Shown here piece after piece: positions 37,297 through 49,318 of a stretch of DNA of 64,000 nucleotides (the stretch's first letter is position 1; each line of letters opens with the position of its first letter). Made by a program: the position numbers and the translations under genes. This stretch comes from Rhinopomastus cyanomelas. Lineage: Eukaryota; Chordata; Aves; Bucerotiformes; Rhinopomastidae. The notes under the pieces were generated by a model. It worked only from the letters and a program-made list of their open reading frames with translations, was not told the origin of the DNA and did not search any database. The stretch spans positions 220,151-284,150 of the forward strand of contig VXBP01002538.1 of NCBI GenBank assembly GCA_013400115.1. The letters are read 5' to 3'.

Positions 37297-38891
37297 AGAT
37301 GTTACATGTACATATTTTTTTAATTACATAGCTTTCTTTTGTTTATGGACTTTATGTTGTAAGCATAAATGAACCTCACAATTTTTCTGTCATTAGTAAA
37401 TGCACCTCATTTGGTAGATGAGCTTCAGGATAGTTTTTGGCATGATATTTTTTAAGGGTATTGCATTACCGTTGTTGTGTCAAAAATATTTCAACAGCTT
37501 AATAAAAATATTTGAGGAATCCCTGTCACCTTCCCGCTCATCTGGCATTCATGCACCAGGCTGGGGCCTGATACTACAAGTAAGCAGCTGTTGCTGTATG
37601 TGTTACACAATTTCAGCACTTTGGGAAAAAAACATCACCAAGCTTCAGAAAATAAGGGCTGTCTGTCATTCTCATTTTGCTTCTGAGCTGAGCTGGACTT
37701 GGAACTCAGAGTGGTGAGGGGCTGTGGACTATGTACACTGTCACCTGTCCCTGGAGTATGGTAGATTTAAAGTCAGTCATCATCAACTTAATAGAAATTC
37801 TTATAGCGGAAAGATGCACCCAGCTAAGTGTTACAAAACTACCACTTCTGTACTTGCCTCTTGTACTGTCTTTGAGTGTTCCTGTGCATTTCTGAAAATA
37901 TATGTGAATGTTCCACGTTCTCCTTCCACCTGCTGTTGTATTTGGTTGGTTGTCTCTGGCTCATGTTGTAGGAGTTCATAGGAGGTGACACAAGTGCTTG
38001 CTCTGGCTCAGCATACATACAAAGAGCACAGACATCTGCATTAGACTGCATTAGACACTAGCACTTTGTCAACATAAGTGCTAGTGTACCCAGTTCATAT
38101 TTAATGTAGAGAGTAACCATGTGAGATACAAACATTGGTTCAGGGAAGACCTAAAGGTTGTGTAGTTGCTATAGTTGTGTGTTGCAATGTTGCTGCTGTG
38201 CCCAGAGACCTTCAAGTGGTTAAATGAGGTGCATGCTCTGAGACATGAAAGAAGGAAGCTTTCAGTTCACCTGAGATGAAAAATACCTGAACTGAAAAGT
38301 CAGTGTCACCTTCTCTTGGTTCAAATGTGAAGTCTACAAGATGTTACCTTCAAGTTGTATAGCACTGGGCACAGGGGAGTCATCACTGTGGCAGTGGATA
38401 ACATGATGTAATAACCCAGAGGCTCTGTGGATTGTCTAATTACTATGTTGGTTGTGATGAAGGATATATTAACGCTGAATGGAGGAGAATACAAATCTAA
38501 ATATACTGATGACAGCCCTTGAATACTTCCAGGCTTTTTCCATACACAAATACCCTAAGAATTTGTTTGAATACTAACTGAATGATCATTTTTTTGGTGT
38601 TCCCATTTATCAGGGCAACATGCACCAGTGTTTCAGGAAGGACTTTCTAAAATTAAAAGCACTTTCATTCGATTTGGTTATATGTGAAATAAGAGTACTT
38701 AGAAAGTCTGAGTTCACTGGTGGTTGTATGATTCAGTGCAGCCTTGGCAGGGTAGCGAGGAGTTATATTTACATAAGAATGTCACAGGGTTGGTAGTTAA
38801 CATGTTAGAAGTCATCATTCTCCCAAGTTACCTCACTGAGTTATTATTTCTGAGTGGCAGCAGCCACATAAAATTCCAACCCACTCCTTTT

Positions 38892-38910
38892 GGGGGGGGG
38901 GGTAGTGGGG
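38892..38910 (+). repeat. G-run with quadruplex potential
   Basis: Eleven consecutive G are followed by TAGTGGGG. This allows four G-triplets with loops of 1, 1 and about 4 nt on the transcribed-sense strand. Confidence 0.75.
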
Positions 38911-41751
38911 ACTTTTTAAAATTATATTTTATTTAAATTTATTTTTAAGAATATGAAATAATCTTATTGTACCTAAACAGTTAATGGCCGTATTGGTGCT
39001 TGAGCTATGGTCCAGGAAGGAGAGCAAGAGAGACTTTGTATCCTTATATAGCACATCCAGACCTAAGGATGGGACTGTCCTTAACCTCAAGTCCTTGCCC
39101 GCATAAACTGGTCATTGTAGGCGTTCCAGGGTCTCCAGGAGCTACTGCCTAAGCTGGGCCAGCCAACCAGCGCTCCTAGCCAGCTTCACACCCTGGGCTG
39201 CATCCATGCTCCACTCTCCCTGCTCTAGTGAACTAACTGGCAGACATGAGCTCCAAAGGGATTTTAGTTGGTGGCCTCCTGCCCTCTTTGCACTTTTTCT
39301 TGCTGGATCTGGGCAGGCCAGCAGTCATGAAATGCAAAAATAAGCAGGATGTGTTCTCTGCAGGAAGAGGCAGCGAACCAGGGTGGGGTGGAGAGGAGTG
39401 GGGCTGAGGGAGATGAGAAGCAGGAAGGAGGGTTGGTTCCCAGGCTTCTGGCATTCGGGTTGACGGAGTCCACCCTGCCATCTGCCCAGCTTATGTATTG
39501 TGCTAAAGGCCACTGTCGGATAGGAGAGCCTTTGACAAGGTTTCCAGCTGTGGAAGGATGAGTAAAGGCTGTGGGAATAGGATACAGACCAGGCAGCCTT
39601 GCCAGCAGTAGGATGCTTTCTCAATTTCTCCTGGGTTTGGAACGTAAGGAAGTCCTTAGTTGGCTCTCTCGTGGGCGTTGGGTATGTGAAGGGGCAGTGT
39701 TGGTCAGTTAATATTTAGAAGAAGAGAGCAGCACCACTGACCTCATTTGGGGAATGACAAGGTAGTGTTAGGGGGAGTTCCCGGCAGTGAGCACATAGCA
39801 TTGTTTTTTCGCTGGGTGTTTATTCGGCACAAGATTTTCTTGTCTAATGACTGTTTGTATAGTGCTGTATTGTGTAAATAAAGCTCTGACCTTTACCTCC
39901 TGATAACAGTATAGGAGTGAGTTAATGTTAAATGAAAGAGGGCAGGGAGGGGGAATCTGCCTGGGTTAATGCCAAGTTTACATTCCTGTGAGGGCAGCTA
40001 CATTCCGGTATGCTCAGGACAGGGCAATAGCACTTCTCAACAGATCATAGCGTGTGCAGAGCATGTTTGCATTTATTTCGGGGTGAATGTCAGCGATTTT
40101 AGAAGACCAATGTTTGTGCCTTCATTTTATAACAGGAAGAAATGTGTGTTGTCCTTGTGTTTTGATAAGAGAATTTTAACTGAGAGAAACACAAAACACA
40201 AACCTAGCAGAGCTGCAGCACATGCAGAGCTGAAATGAACTGACATAAGATGATTCCTGTAGCTTTCCTAAAGTGCTGAGGCACAGCTTTATTTCTGCAG
40301 AATTACACTGGTTCAAAACCAAATCCTATTATTCCGTGGTGCTTTTTGTGCATTAAAAATCTGAAGATGCTTCCCCAGTGTAATTCTGCTGCTAATAGAC
40401 AGAAGAACTGAGGTTTGCTGTGTCCTCCAGTTCTATTTGTCTTCAAGCACTAGGAAATATTTTTATAACCCAGTGGCAGTACTGTAGAAATGATGGCACA
40501 CTGAGGTTCTGCCTTTTTGCATGCCGTGAACTGCCAGAGTTTCACAGTAATAAACATAGTTCTGAGGCAACAGGGGTTTCACAAAAATTTTTTTTGTCCT
40601 CCTGAGATACAGCTGAGGAGTTGGGGAGTAAAGCAGAGTGTTAGATGAAAACATGGAAGAAAATATTTTAGTGTTTTTCTAAATAATAGTAAAAATAGTA
40701 AATAACTTTAAAGGAAAATGTGGGTGATACATGTCACTAAAGGCGTTTGCATACAACCTTTTCTATCTGTTGGTCAGAATCTTTCTGCTTTTAGTCAAGG
40801 TTTGCATTTGTTGAATTTGTCCACACTTCTTTCGTTGTTTTATCCATTTCCTTGTTATATTTACAAAGAAATTGTTACTACTTAGTTGCTCCAGCAAATG
40901 TTTCTGCATGCAGCTCACTGATCAAGCTTCCTGCACGATTTAGGACCCGTGTTTGCTTTTCCAGATTCAAAATGTCTGTATTTAAAAATAGGAGTTATCC
41001 CTGAAACTTTGGAAAAACTTCACAACTGTCTGTTTGGCTGACAGCTTGCACTGAAATGTAGAAAAACAGAAATAGTATTGTTCACCAGGAGCTTGACTAG
41101 AATGGCCTAATGACGTAAATTGGAGCAAAACCAGTAAGCACCCCCAGGTATTTGGGAGAATGTGTCAAAATCTTTTCTGCTCCCAGAATAAACAGTGGTG
41201 GGATTACAGCAGAAAGACCTTGGCCAGACTGGATATGGGCTAACCAGGGGAATCAAAGTGGAACAGGATGGACCAGGTGTCCATGACTGCACTGCACATG
41301 AGCAGAGAGGTGAGGTTTAACAAGGCCAGAGTGGTAACAAGTCACGTAGATCACTTGTCAGAAGTAAGGGCTGACCCTCTCCTCAGCTCACAGGGTTTCA
41401 CAGAGTCCCAACAAGCAGCTACTTGGATCTGCAGAAATCTATTGTCTTCATCATCTCAGCAGCATTGAGTAGGTGTGGAGGAAGCAGGTGTGAAGCAGAG
41501 GTAAGCAGGAAGGGTCAGCTAAGGTCAGCTTTTACTGAGATGAGATCTCCTATGGGTTCTGCACTGTGATGAACCAAGGGATATGTAGCATCAGGGAGAC
41601 ATGCTCTCCTGCCACCACCAGATTTGATTTTGACCTCTCCAACACCACTGAAGTTGGGAGTATAGTGCTTTGGAGTATAGTGCTAAGCTGTGGTAACATC
41701 CAGCTTACGAGGGCAACCCAGGCAGCTCCTCGTCTTACAATGCACACAACA

Positions 41752-41810
41752 GATCATAAAACTGTGGAATTATTAAAGTTGAAAGAGACCTCTAAGATTA
41801 TTCAGTGGTG
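41752..41810 (-). mobile_element. Short degraded CR1 tail
   Basis: GATCATAAAACTGTGGAATT, TTGAAAGAGACCTCTAAGAT and TATTCAGTGG resemble the reverse CR1 end with many changes. Confidence 0.6.
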
Positions 41811-44167
41811 GTTGTGAAAGCTTCATCACAAGGTATTCCAGGCTTAGGGAAGGGAGGGGAAGGGATGCTTCAACAGTAGAGAGTCAGTACAGAACTTGGT
41901 GTAGGTACACCTTGGTATGGAAATGGATGATACAGAAGCAGTACCCTAAAAAACCCAAGCAAAAGAACGTTGGTCACCAATACCCTGAACTGAAGAACTT
42001 GCTATGTTCAGAACAGGGAATATTAAGGATAAAATTAATGTTACGCAATAGCCATTATGGCACTTCACTGACTATTTACTTGGTTTATTATAGGGTTTCC
42101 AAGGGAGATCCTGTGGTCCATTAACACTCTTTTTTTTTTTTAAATGCCTAAATATATTATAGCAAACATAAATCATGAGTCAGGTGGGGTCAATTAAGTG
42201 GGTAATGGGTATTTAAAAGCTTCCAAACATCAATAAATCTGAAACAGCTCTAAAGAAGCCCTTGTAGAACAAAAATAATATGCACTTAAGAAAGTGCCTG
42301 AGTACATATTTGCCTAAGTTTAATCCCCGAGAAGAGGACAGCAAACGTTTATAGGACTGTGTGTGGAGGAGGTAAAAAGGTAAATGTTATGCTGGCACAT
42401 TTGCTTGTGGCCTCTAATAGGTCCAAAGGATCCAGGACTGTTACAAAGAGGCCCTGAACCTCATTTACATGAAAGTCTTTATAAAAGGATTCTCAGATTG
42501 TGAATGGGGCAAGTAGGTGACAGCTCAGTGCCATCTGGCAGCCCAAATCTGTAAGCTGGTGTGAAATGCCCTGAGCAGATGTGAGGGAAACTCTTTGGAC
42601 AACAGAATTTCTTGTTTTCTGTGGGTGATCCAAAAGGAAAAGAGTTTGGTTGCAGTTTAAAAACATCTGCAGATGAGTACAAATTTTTCTGTCTGAGAGC
42701 AAAAGGGTCTGGAAAAAATTTGAAACAGCATCCTGGAAATTCTCTGACTACAACAAAACGTTCCACTGATAGGAATGAGCTGTAGTTCATAAAGCCAGAC
42801 ATAATTCAGTGACAAACCTGGTGTAAGTCATTAGCTCTGCAGTGTTTTCTCCCCTATGGGTCCTCCTAGTTGTTGGTGTAAACCCAATACAAGACTAAAA
42901 TCTAAAAATCCTGCCATAGGAAATGGCAGTTATCTTTTTCACACCCCACTGAATAGGATCCATTTAAAAGGTAGTCAAACCTGGTTATGTCTGCCTAGTT
43001 GTAATAAGGGGCCGTATGAAAGAAGGTGGAAGGGATGGTGCCTGGGGCAGGATAGGCGGTTAAGTGTTGAACTGTATTGTTTCTAATGGTGTATTTCATT
43101 TCATCCCTCAAAGTCTGGGTTGAGATCAAACTATTGTACCCCTTAATATCTCATTTTGCTCTACTATTAAGTGTTAATGCAAATAGACTTCTAAGACTCA
43201 AGACACTCATGTTTGTTTTGGGGTCAGGCATTGTCGAGTTTAATGCATCGTATACTTGTCTTTGGGATGCAACACAACTTTTACAGCTTCTGCCTCATTA
43301 TGGTTTATAGGTGTTTTGCTGATGTTTCTCAGAGATTCACCTGTTTGTGCATTTTTAATGGCAATTCAGAATGTGCTAATGCATAATAACAACATTATAA
43401 ATGCAATTATGACATGACATTGGTGGCTAGAGGCTGCTGCCTGGTATAGGAGTTTGGTTCTTTAAAAATCCTAATTCACATTTGCAGTCAAAGCTCTTTT
43501 GATACCAGAAAAGCAAAGCAGTGTTGCAATGGAATTGAATTGTGCTCAGTGTGCTCAGTTAAAGGCTGTCGGAAGGATGCAGAGCTACTTTAGTGAGCAT
43601 TAAAATGTAATATGAGCTGTATAACAAGGTTTCTGCTAGTCTGTGCCCACAGATCTCTCCATGCATTGCGTAGGGTAATTTCTAATCTTGTCAGAGCATA
43701 GAGTCTAGTTAACTGGTCTCTGATTAGAGATCTAGTGACCAGACACATGGAAGTTGCAGAGATAAATAGCAGGGTGCCTTCGGTAAGTAGTTAAGTGATA
43801 CTGTATTTTGGTGTTTCTAAGCATGTGTTTCCTGGGGAAGATGAGGGAAAGCTGCAGGTGCTCCTTTTGAAACAGTGCTGGAGCTGAAGCTTCCTGCACA
43901 AGAAAAGATTTTCTAGGAACATTTGGACAGCTTTCTGGCAGAGATTTGGGGGTGAAAGTAATTTGATTTTGCTAAATGATTGTGATTTTAAAACAGTATC
44001 TTCTGTAGCTCTCTGTATTGACTTCAACAACCCTTTTTGACTGAATATCAAAGCAAGGTTTGGAGTTGGAAACATCAGCGCAAAGCACAAACTTCTAAGC
44101 CGTCTTAGAACTCACTGCAGCAGTGAGTTATTTTAAGCTTGGATCAACACAGCATAAAACATTGAAG

Positions 44168-44298
44168 CAACATTCAAGGTCAGGAAATGTTCCGGGTCAG
44201 GTTGAATGGCGTTCTGGGCTACCTGATCTAATTTGATGTCCCTGCTAGACTAGTAGAGCTTTGAAGGTCCCTTCCAACCCACACCATTCCATGTTCCT
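44168..44298 (+). mobile_element. CR1 3'-end fragment
   Basis: GGTCAGGTTGAATGGCGTTC, TGGGCTACCTGATCTAATTT and GAAGGTCCCTTCCAACCCAC lead to a decayed tail at ACCATTCCATGTTCC. Confidence 0.82.
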
Positions 44299-47191
44299 AA
44301 GCAACTCCCATTTTTTTAGTCACCTTCTTCGTACCTTACAGACAAATAATAAAGGTTCTTCAGAATTTATCCAGAATCCCTCCAGTGAAGTAACCTTCCA
44401 CGAAACAGAACAGAGAATCATTAACTCTACAGAATTTCAAGTCAGGCGAATCTATCCGTATAACGCAATGCTTTTAGAAAGTTCAAAAAAAAAAGAAGCA
44501 AAATAAGTTGAATTCACTTTTTTTTACAAGACTTTCTGCCAAAATCTGTTGAACTACTCTTGTCTGCTGCTCATTTGATCCTTGATCAATTGCAGCAGGG
44601 TTAGAAAACGTTTTAAGTTAGGAGCCTGCGTACCCTTCCCAAGTTGGGAATCACGTGGTTGTGTAAAAGGATGTTTAGGCATGTGAACTATGCTACTGAC
44701 ATCAGAATAGAAGCAGAAATTATCAAGTCTTTCTTCTTGTGTTTCCATATAAGTAAACATTTTGTTGGAAGCGATGTTCTTGCCCAGTTACAGCATTTCA
44801 TTTATGCTACAGAATTTATTTATGCCATCCTGCATCACGTTGCAGGCACTGCTCTGTGAAAAAGGCTTTCCATATAAAGACCCAATGGAGACCAAAGCAA
44901 GGTTGGAGGAAAAGTCAGTGTCTGTCCCAAAGTTCCCTGCAGATTTTTGTCATTTTTAATTTTTTTCCAAGAAAGCAGTTTTCTCCATTGAAATCTGATA
45001 AAGGGACCTTTAATGGGACTCTGCTTACTGCTAGGAGCTGTGTTTGATCCCTGCTTAAGGACACCCTTGGGAGTGTAGGGAAGAGAATTCTGATAAATGT
45101 GCTTCTTTTATAAAAAGAAACACTTTGTTTACAAACTTCTAGCAAACTGTTCCCTTTGGGGATCGTAAAGCTGCAGAGGGCATTGGCTGCAGAAAGGAAA
45201 GGAAAGGTACTGGAATGTTGGCTCATGCTGGCACAGTAATGGCTTGCTCAGGATATGCTCCCAGTCCCCTGGGATGGGCTACTTAATTGTGCGTCCTATC
45301 TTGGGATTGCTGGACTAAAACCTTATTTTTTGCTAAAACATCTTTGACAGTTTTGACTGCATAAGGTTTACTCAAAAGACTTAAAGAAAAAAACAAAGTC
45401 AAGCTGTCAAGTAGGTTCCCAGTATTGCTACATTTTCGGTTTTCCCCTGAATCTAATGGTGGTTCTGTCTAGACAAAAGAGTTACAGAGGATGTAAAAGA
45501 TTTGTACTGTAATATTTTGAGAGCTCTTTATTTTCACTGTGTCTTTTCACCTTTGGGTATGTTGAAGGTCTCCTCCCTTGGCTAAGTAATAGTATTTTAC
45601 GTGAGTGTCATTGGTTTTGTTTTGATGAACAACCTCAGCTGAACTAAAAAACATACATTTTTGCAGAAAGATAAAGTGTGAGGGGCAAGGGAGAACAAGA
45701 CTTTAGGTGAGCTCTGGAGGCCATCTGCAGGCACTGAATAGCCTCTGCTGAGTGCGTCTGCGTTGAGTAGACATTGTTGCCTGATGAGTTGGTTGTTTGC
45801 CTCACTGAAGAGTTCAGACTGTTCTTTTTTATTGAACAGAAGGGGACCAAACGTGATGCTGGGAAAGCATGGCAGGTTTCTCCCTCCTTCCGTGAGTCAG
45901 TAGTGTGCCTGGAACTGGTAATTTCTGAGGGAGGTGTCAACATTTCTGAGACATTAACAAGTAAAAGAATGTCATTTGCCATTGATGGGATGAAAAAAAA
46001 ACTTTCTCTAGAAGAAGTGGATCAGAGCTTGGGACAGGGATACTGTATCTCTTAAAATAGTCCGTATTTAGTGTGACAACAGGATGACAATGCACAGAAT
46101 TGGATCAAATTAACCTAGCTACAACTTTTGCTTAGTAATAATTTGAAAACCTACATTGGCACTATGATGGAAGCAGTAGGCTTCCAGCAGAGAAAATCTT
46201 TTGGTCCTATATTGTGATCATGAAGGAAAACCTGTCTCCCGTCTTGGACCTTATACCGTGCTAAAATAATACTGGTATTTTCACACAGCATGAGGATGGT
46301 TATCTGTTGGCCAAGGGAAGTGTAAGGCTAGCAAGTTCAATGCCGTTGAAAACAACCATCTCCATTGTAAATTCACAGACGTCGTTTACGCATCTGTGAT
46401 TTAAGGAAGAAATTTGGAGACACAGGATGGGATCCAGGACTAAACATTTGAAAGAGAGTAAAGCAGTCAACTTTAGTTGATTAAAGATATTCTGATCCTG
46501 TTTTTCTCTGATATTTTGACCTTACTAGATTTCATGTAGTATGTAATGGAAAAAACAACCGGGTTTGGTAGCAAAATACAGGAAATGCCTTCAGTCATGT
46601 CTGATTGCAGTAGCAGCTTTGCCCCTGGTGTTACTTTTTTTTTCCTTTTGAATGTTCTTTTCATGTGCCCGAAACAGTAATGGCCCTGGAGCCTTTACTT
46701 GGTCTACTTCAAGTAGACTAATTAAATGTCTGGCTTTTTGATAGAAATGCATGTCAGGAGTTCTTGTAGTAAGCACAGAAGTGAGACCAATTAATGGATC
46801 ATTACAGATCATACCTTCAAAGCTTAGTGAATGGTTTGTGTGTGGCAGTTGCACCACGAGTAGCAAGGTGAGAAAATGCAAGTCTTTCTTTTCTTAAAAT
46901 CTTACTTCGTTTTTGATTTCTCCTACAAAAACGTAAGTTTTGCAATTAATTTGAACAAAATCACTAGCTGGAAGACAGGAAGTAGGGAAGCAGCTTCACC
47001 TGATTATTGCACAAAGGTGCAAAATCATTTCACCTGACTTGAGGAATGCAACTGAAGCTTCTGCTTCCAAATCAGGATCCTGCTAGAATGGAGTCCATAT
47101 GCAGTCAGCAGAGAAGGGTCAGCTTCTTTATGGAACCATGCAGTGCACATGCTCTCTGGATAGTCCACTTGGGGATGTCTGTAGTGAAGCA

Positions 47192-47440
47192 GTAGGACAT
47201 ATGGCCTTAAGTGGCACCAGTGGAAGTTTAGATTGGACATTAGCAAAACACTTTTCATTGAAAAGATCATCAGGTCTTTGAAGAGGCTGACCAGGAAGGG
47301 GGTTGAATCACCATCCCTGAAGGTGTTTCAAGGTTGTGCAGATCTGTGACTTAGAGATGTGGTTTAGTGGTGCCCTTGGGATAGTTTGGCTTAATGATCT
47401 TGAAGGTCTTTTCCAACCTAAACAATTCTGTGGTTCTGTG
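47192..47440 (+). mobile_element. CR1 3' region
   Basis: GGCCTTAAGTGGCACCAGTG, GAAGTTTAGATTGGACATTA, CATCCCTGAAGGTGTTTCAA and CTTGAAGGTCTTTTCCAACC lead to ATTCTGTGGTTCTGTG. Confidence 0.9.
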
Positions 47441-49174
47441 GCCATGGAGGACCCTGAGGCAAACTGTGGTACCTCAGTTAAACCCTAATATCTGACAGGT
47501 AAATCTCAGTCAGAATCTTGGAAAATACAGGAAAGAAAATAACCATAAAAGAGCAGAATGGTTTAGAGCTCTAGTTACTTCCATGTTGAAGGTAAATTTC
47601 AAAAGTGGCTGGAATAGTGGTTGATAGTCTGTCCATTTTTTCTGTCCTTTCTATTATCTATATAAGGCAGTAAAATATCTTCGTTGTAAGTCATTAACAG
47701 TTCCAAGCCTTCATTGCTGAGATAGCTGAATGAGAACTGCCACAGAAAAGCAAGATGCTACCTGGGCAGACATGCATTTTTTGGCTCCCCAGTTTTCTAA
47801 TCTGTGTATGGTATGAAAGCTTCACTCAGGAATGAGAAAGAGATTAAAGAATTCCAAGCTGTCTGGTTGTACACAGAAACCTTATGCCTGAAACCCAAGT
47901 AGCTGCTTCTTTGTGTTTGCATCATTTGTATTCTGTTGTCATTCAAATGATACTGGGTTTGTCTTCATACCTACTAAGGTGACCGAGAGAAAAACAAACA
48001 TTTTTTTGTTTGTTTCCAAAGAAAAGCTTTTTAACAGATCCAAACTTAATTCTTGTATCTAGTGATACATTTGCTTTCTAAGGTTCTGGTGATGTGTTTT
48101 CAGAACTGGGTTTTTGAAACTTGATCTGAGCAGCTTTTTTAGCTTCACGCCATCCTTTGACTGCCTTTCATCAAGTGGTTTTAGCAAATAATGCTTTAGG
48201 ATTGTTTTGTTTAGAGGAGTTATGGACGTACATCGCAGGCACTTTCAGTTTGCGCTCCATGTAACCCATTGTTACAATACGCAGTCTCATTTTTATGTTA
48301 TTTGAGACAGAAAAATAAGAACATGAAGCGCTGAACCTGAAGGAGTAGGATACTGCAGCTTGAGTCAGTCCTTGGCTGAGCCTGGGGACTTCTATTGTCT
48401 TCAGTGGGATCAGGGAGGTGTCAGTGAGGACAAGGTTTATCACATTACATGTTTAGCAATGGCTTAACTCATGGGCTTTGTAGCAGAGGCTAAAGCAGTA
48501 AATAACATTAGTGGTTGTCCACATTTCACCCTTTCATTCCCAGCCTGAGGACACAGAGCCAATTGAAAATTTTCCAGCCAAAGTCTTCCAGATAAAAGGT
48601 TCCTGCCTCAGGCTCCTGGAAACATGGTTGCATTCCCAGGTAGGGTTAAGAAAGTTTTACATAACGCAGCTTGAAACTTATCTACATTTCACTAGTGTCC
48701 ACCAATAAAAGTGTGGAAATAATAAGAAAGGAAAAGCCACACAAAAGAAAGCTGCTAAGTATGATATATTTATTTGTCTGCACATTATTTGAAGGAAACT
48801 CAGCATAACAAGATAAGCAGATCAAGCACCGTAATGTCCCAACCTGTTACCGACTATTGTGACAAAGTTGTGGTCAGAGCCATTAAGAAGCCACGTATAC
48901 AAATTATTTTATAGAAAATTTTTTTTTTGTTACCAGTAAAGTCATTGGTTTCCTTTAAGCTACTGGGAACGAATATTAAACCTTTGTTCATTATGTTGTT
49001 ACGACATCAGTAAGTAATTAATGCTGTATGATGGACACAAGGTCCCCTTTTCCATCTCAGGAACTCACTCACCTGGAAGTTCTCTCACTGGAGCCAGGGG
49101 GTGGTAAACATCATCCCTGGCTTATTTTTGCCTTGTAACAGCCAGGTTTTACAGAGCCACAGCTAGCAATCTGG

Positions 49175-49318
49175 TAACACTGCAACAGGCTGCTGGAGAG
49201 GTCACCATCCCTGGACATGTTCCTGTGGGGTCTGATCTAGGTGATCCTGCTTTGGCAGGTGGGTTGGAACTAGATGCCTTTCAGAGGTCCCTTCCAACCC
49301 CCCTAGTCTGATTCTGTA
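49175..49318 (+). mobile_element. CR1 3'-end fragment
   Basis: GCAACAGGCTGCTGGAGAGG, TCTAGGTGATCCTGCTTTGG and GAGGTCCCTTCCAACCCCCC end at TGATTCTGTA. Confidence 0.88.

Noticed and set aside
42479..42802. 107-codon - strand open frame
   Set aside because: No family resemblance, and an overlapping frame of similar quality exists, as expected for chance.
45644..45982. 112-codon - strand open frame
   Set aside because: No motif and no plausible promoter or splice signals. It overlaps another chance frame on the + strand.
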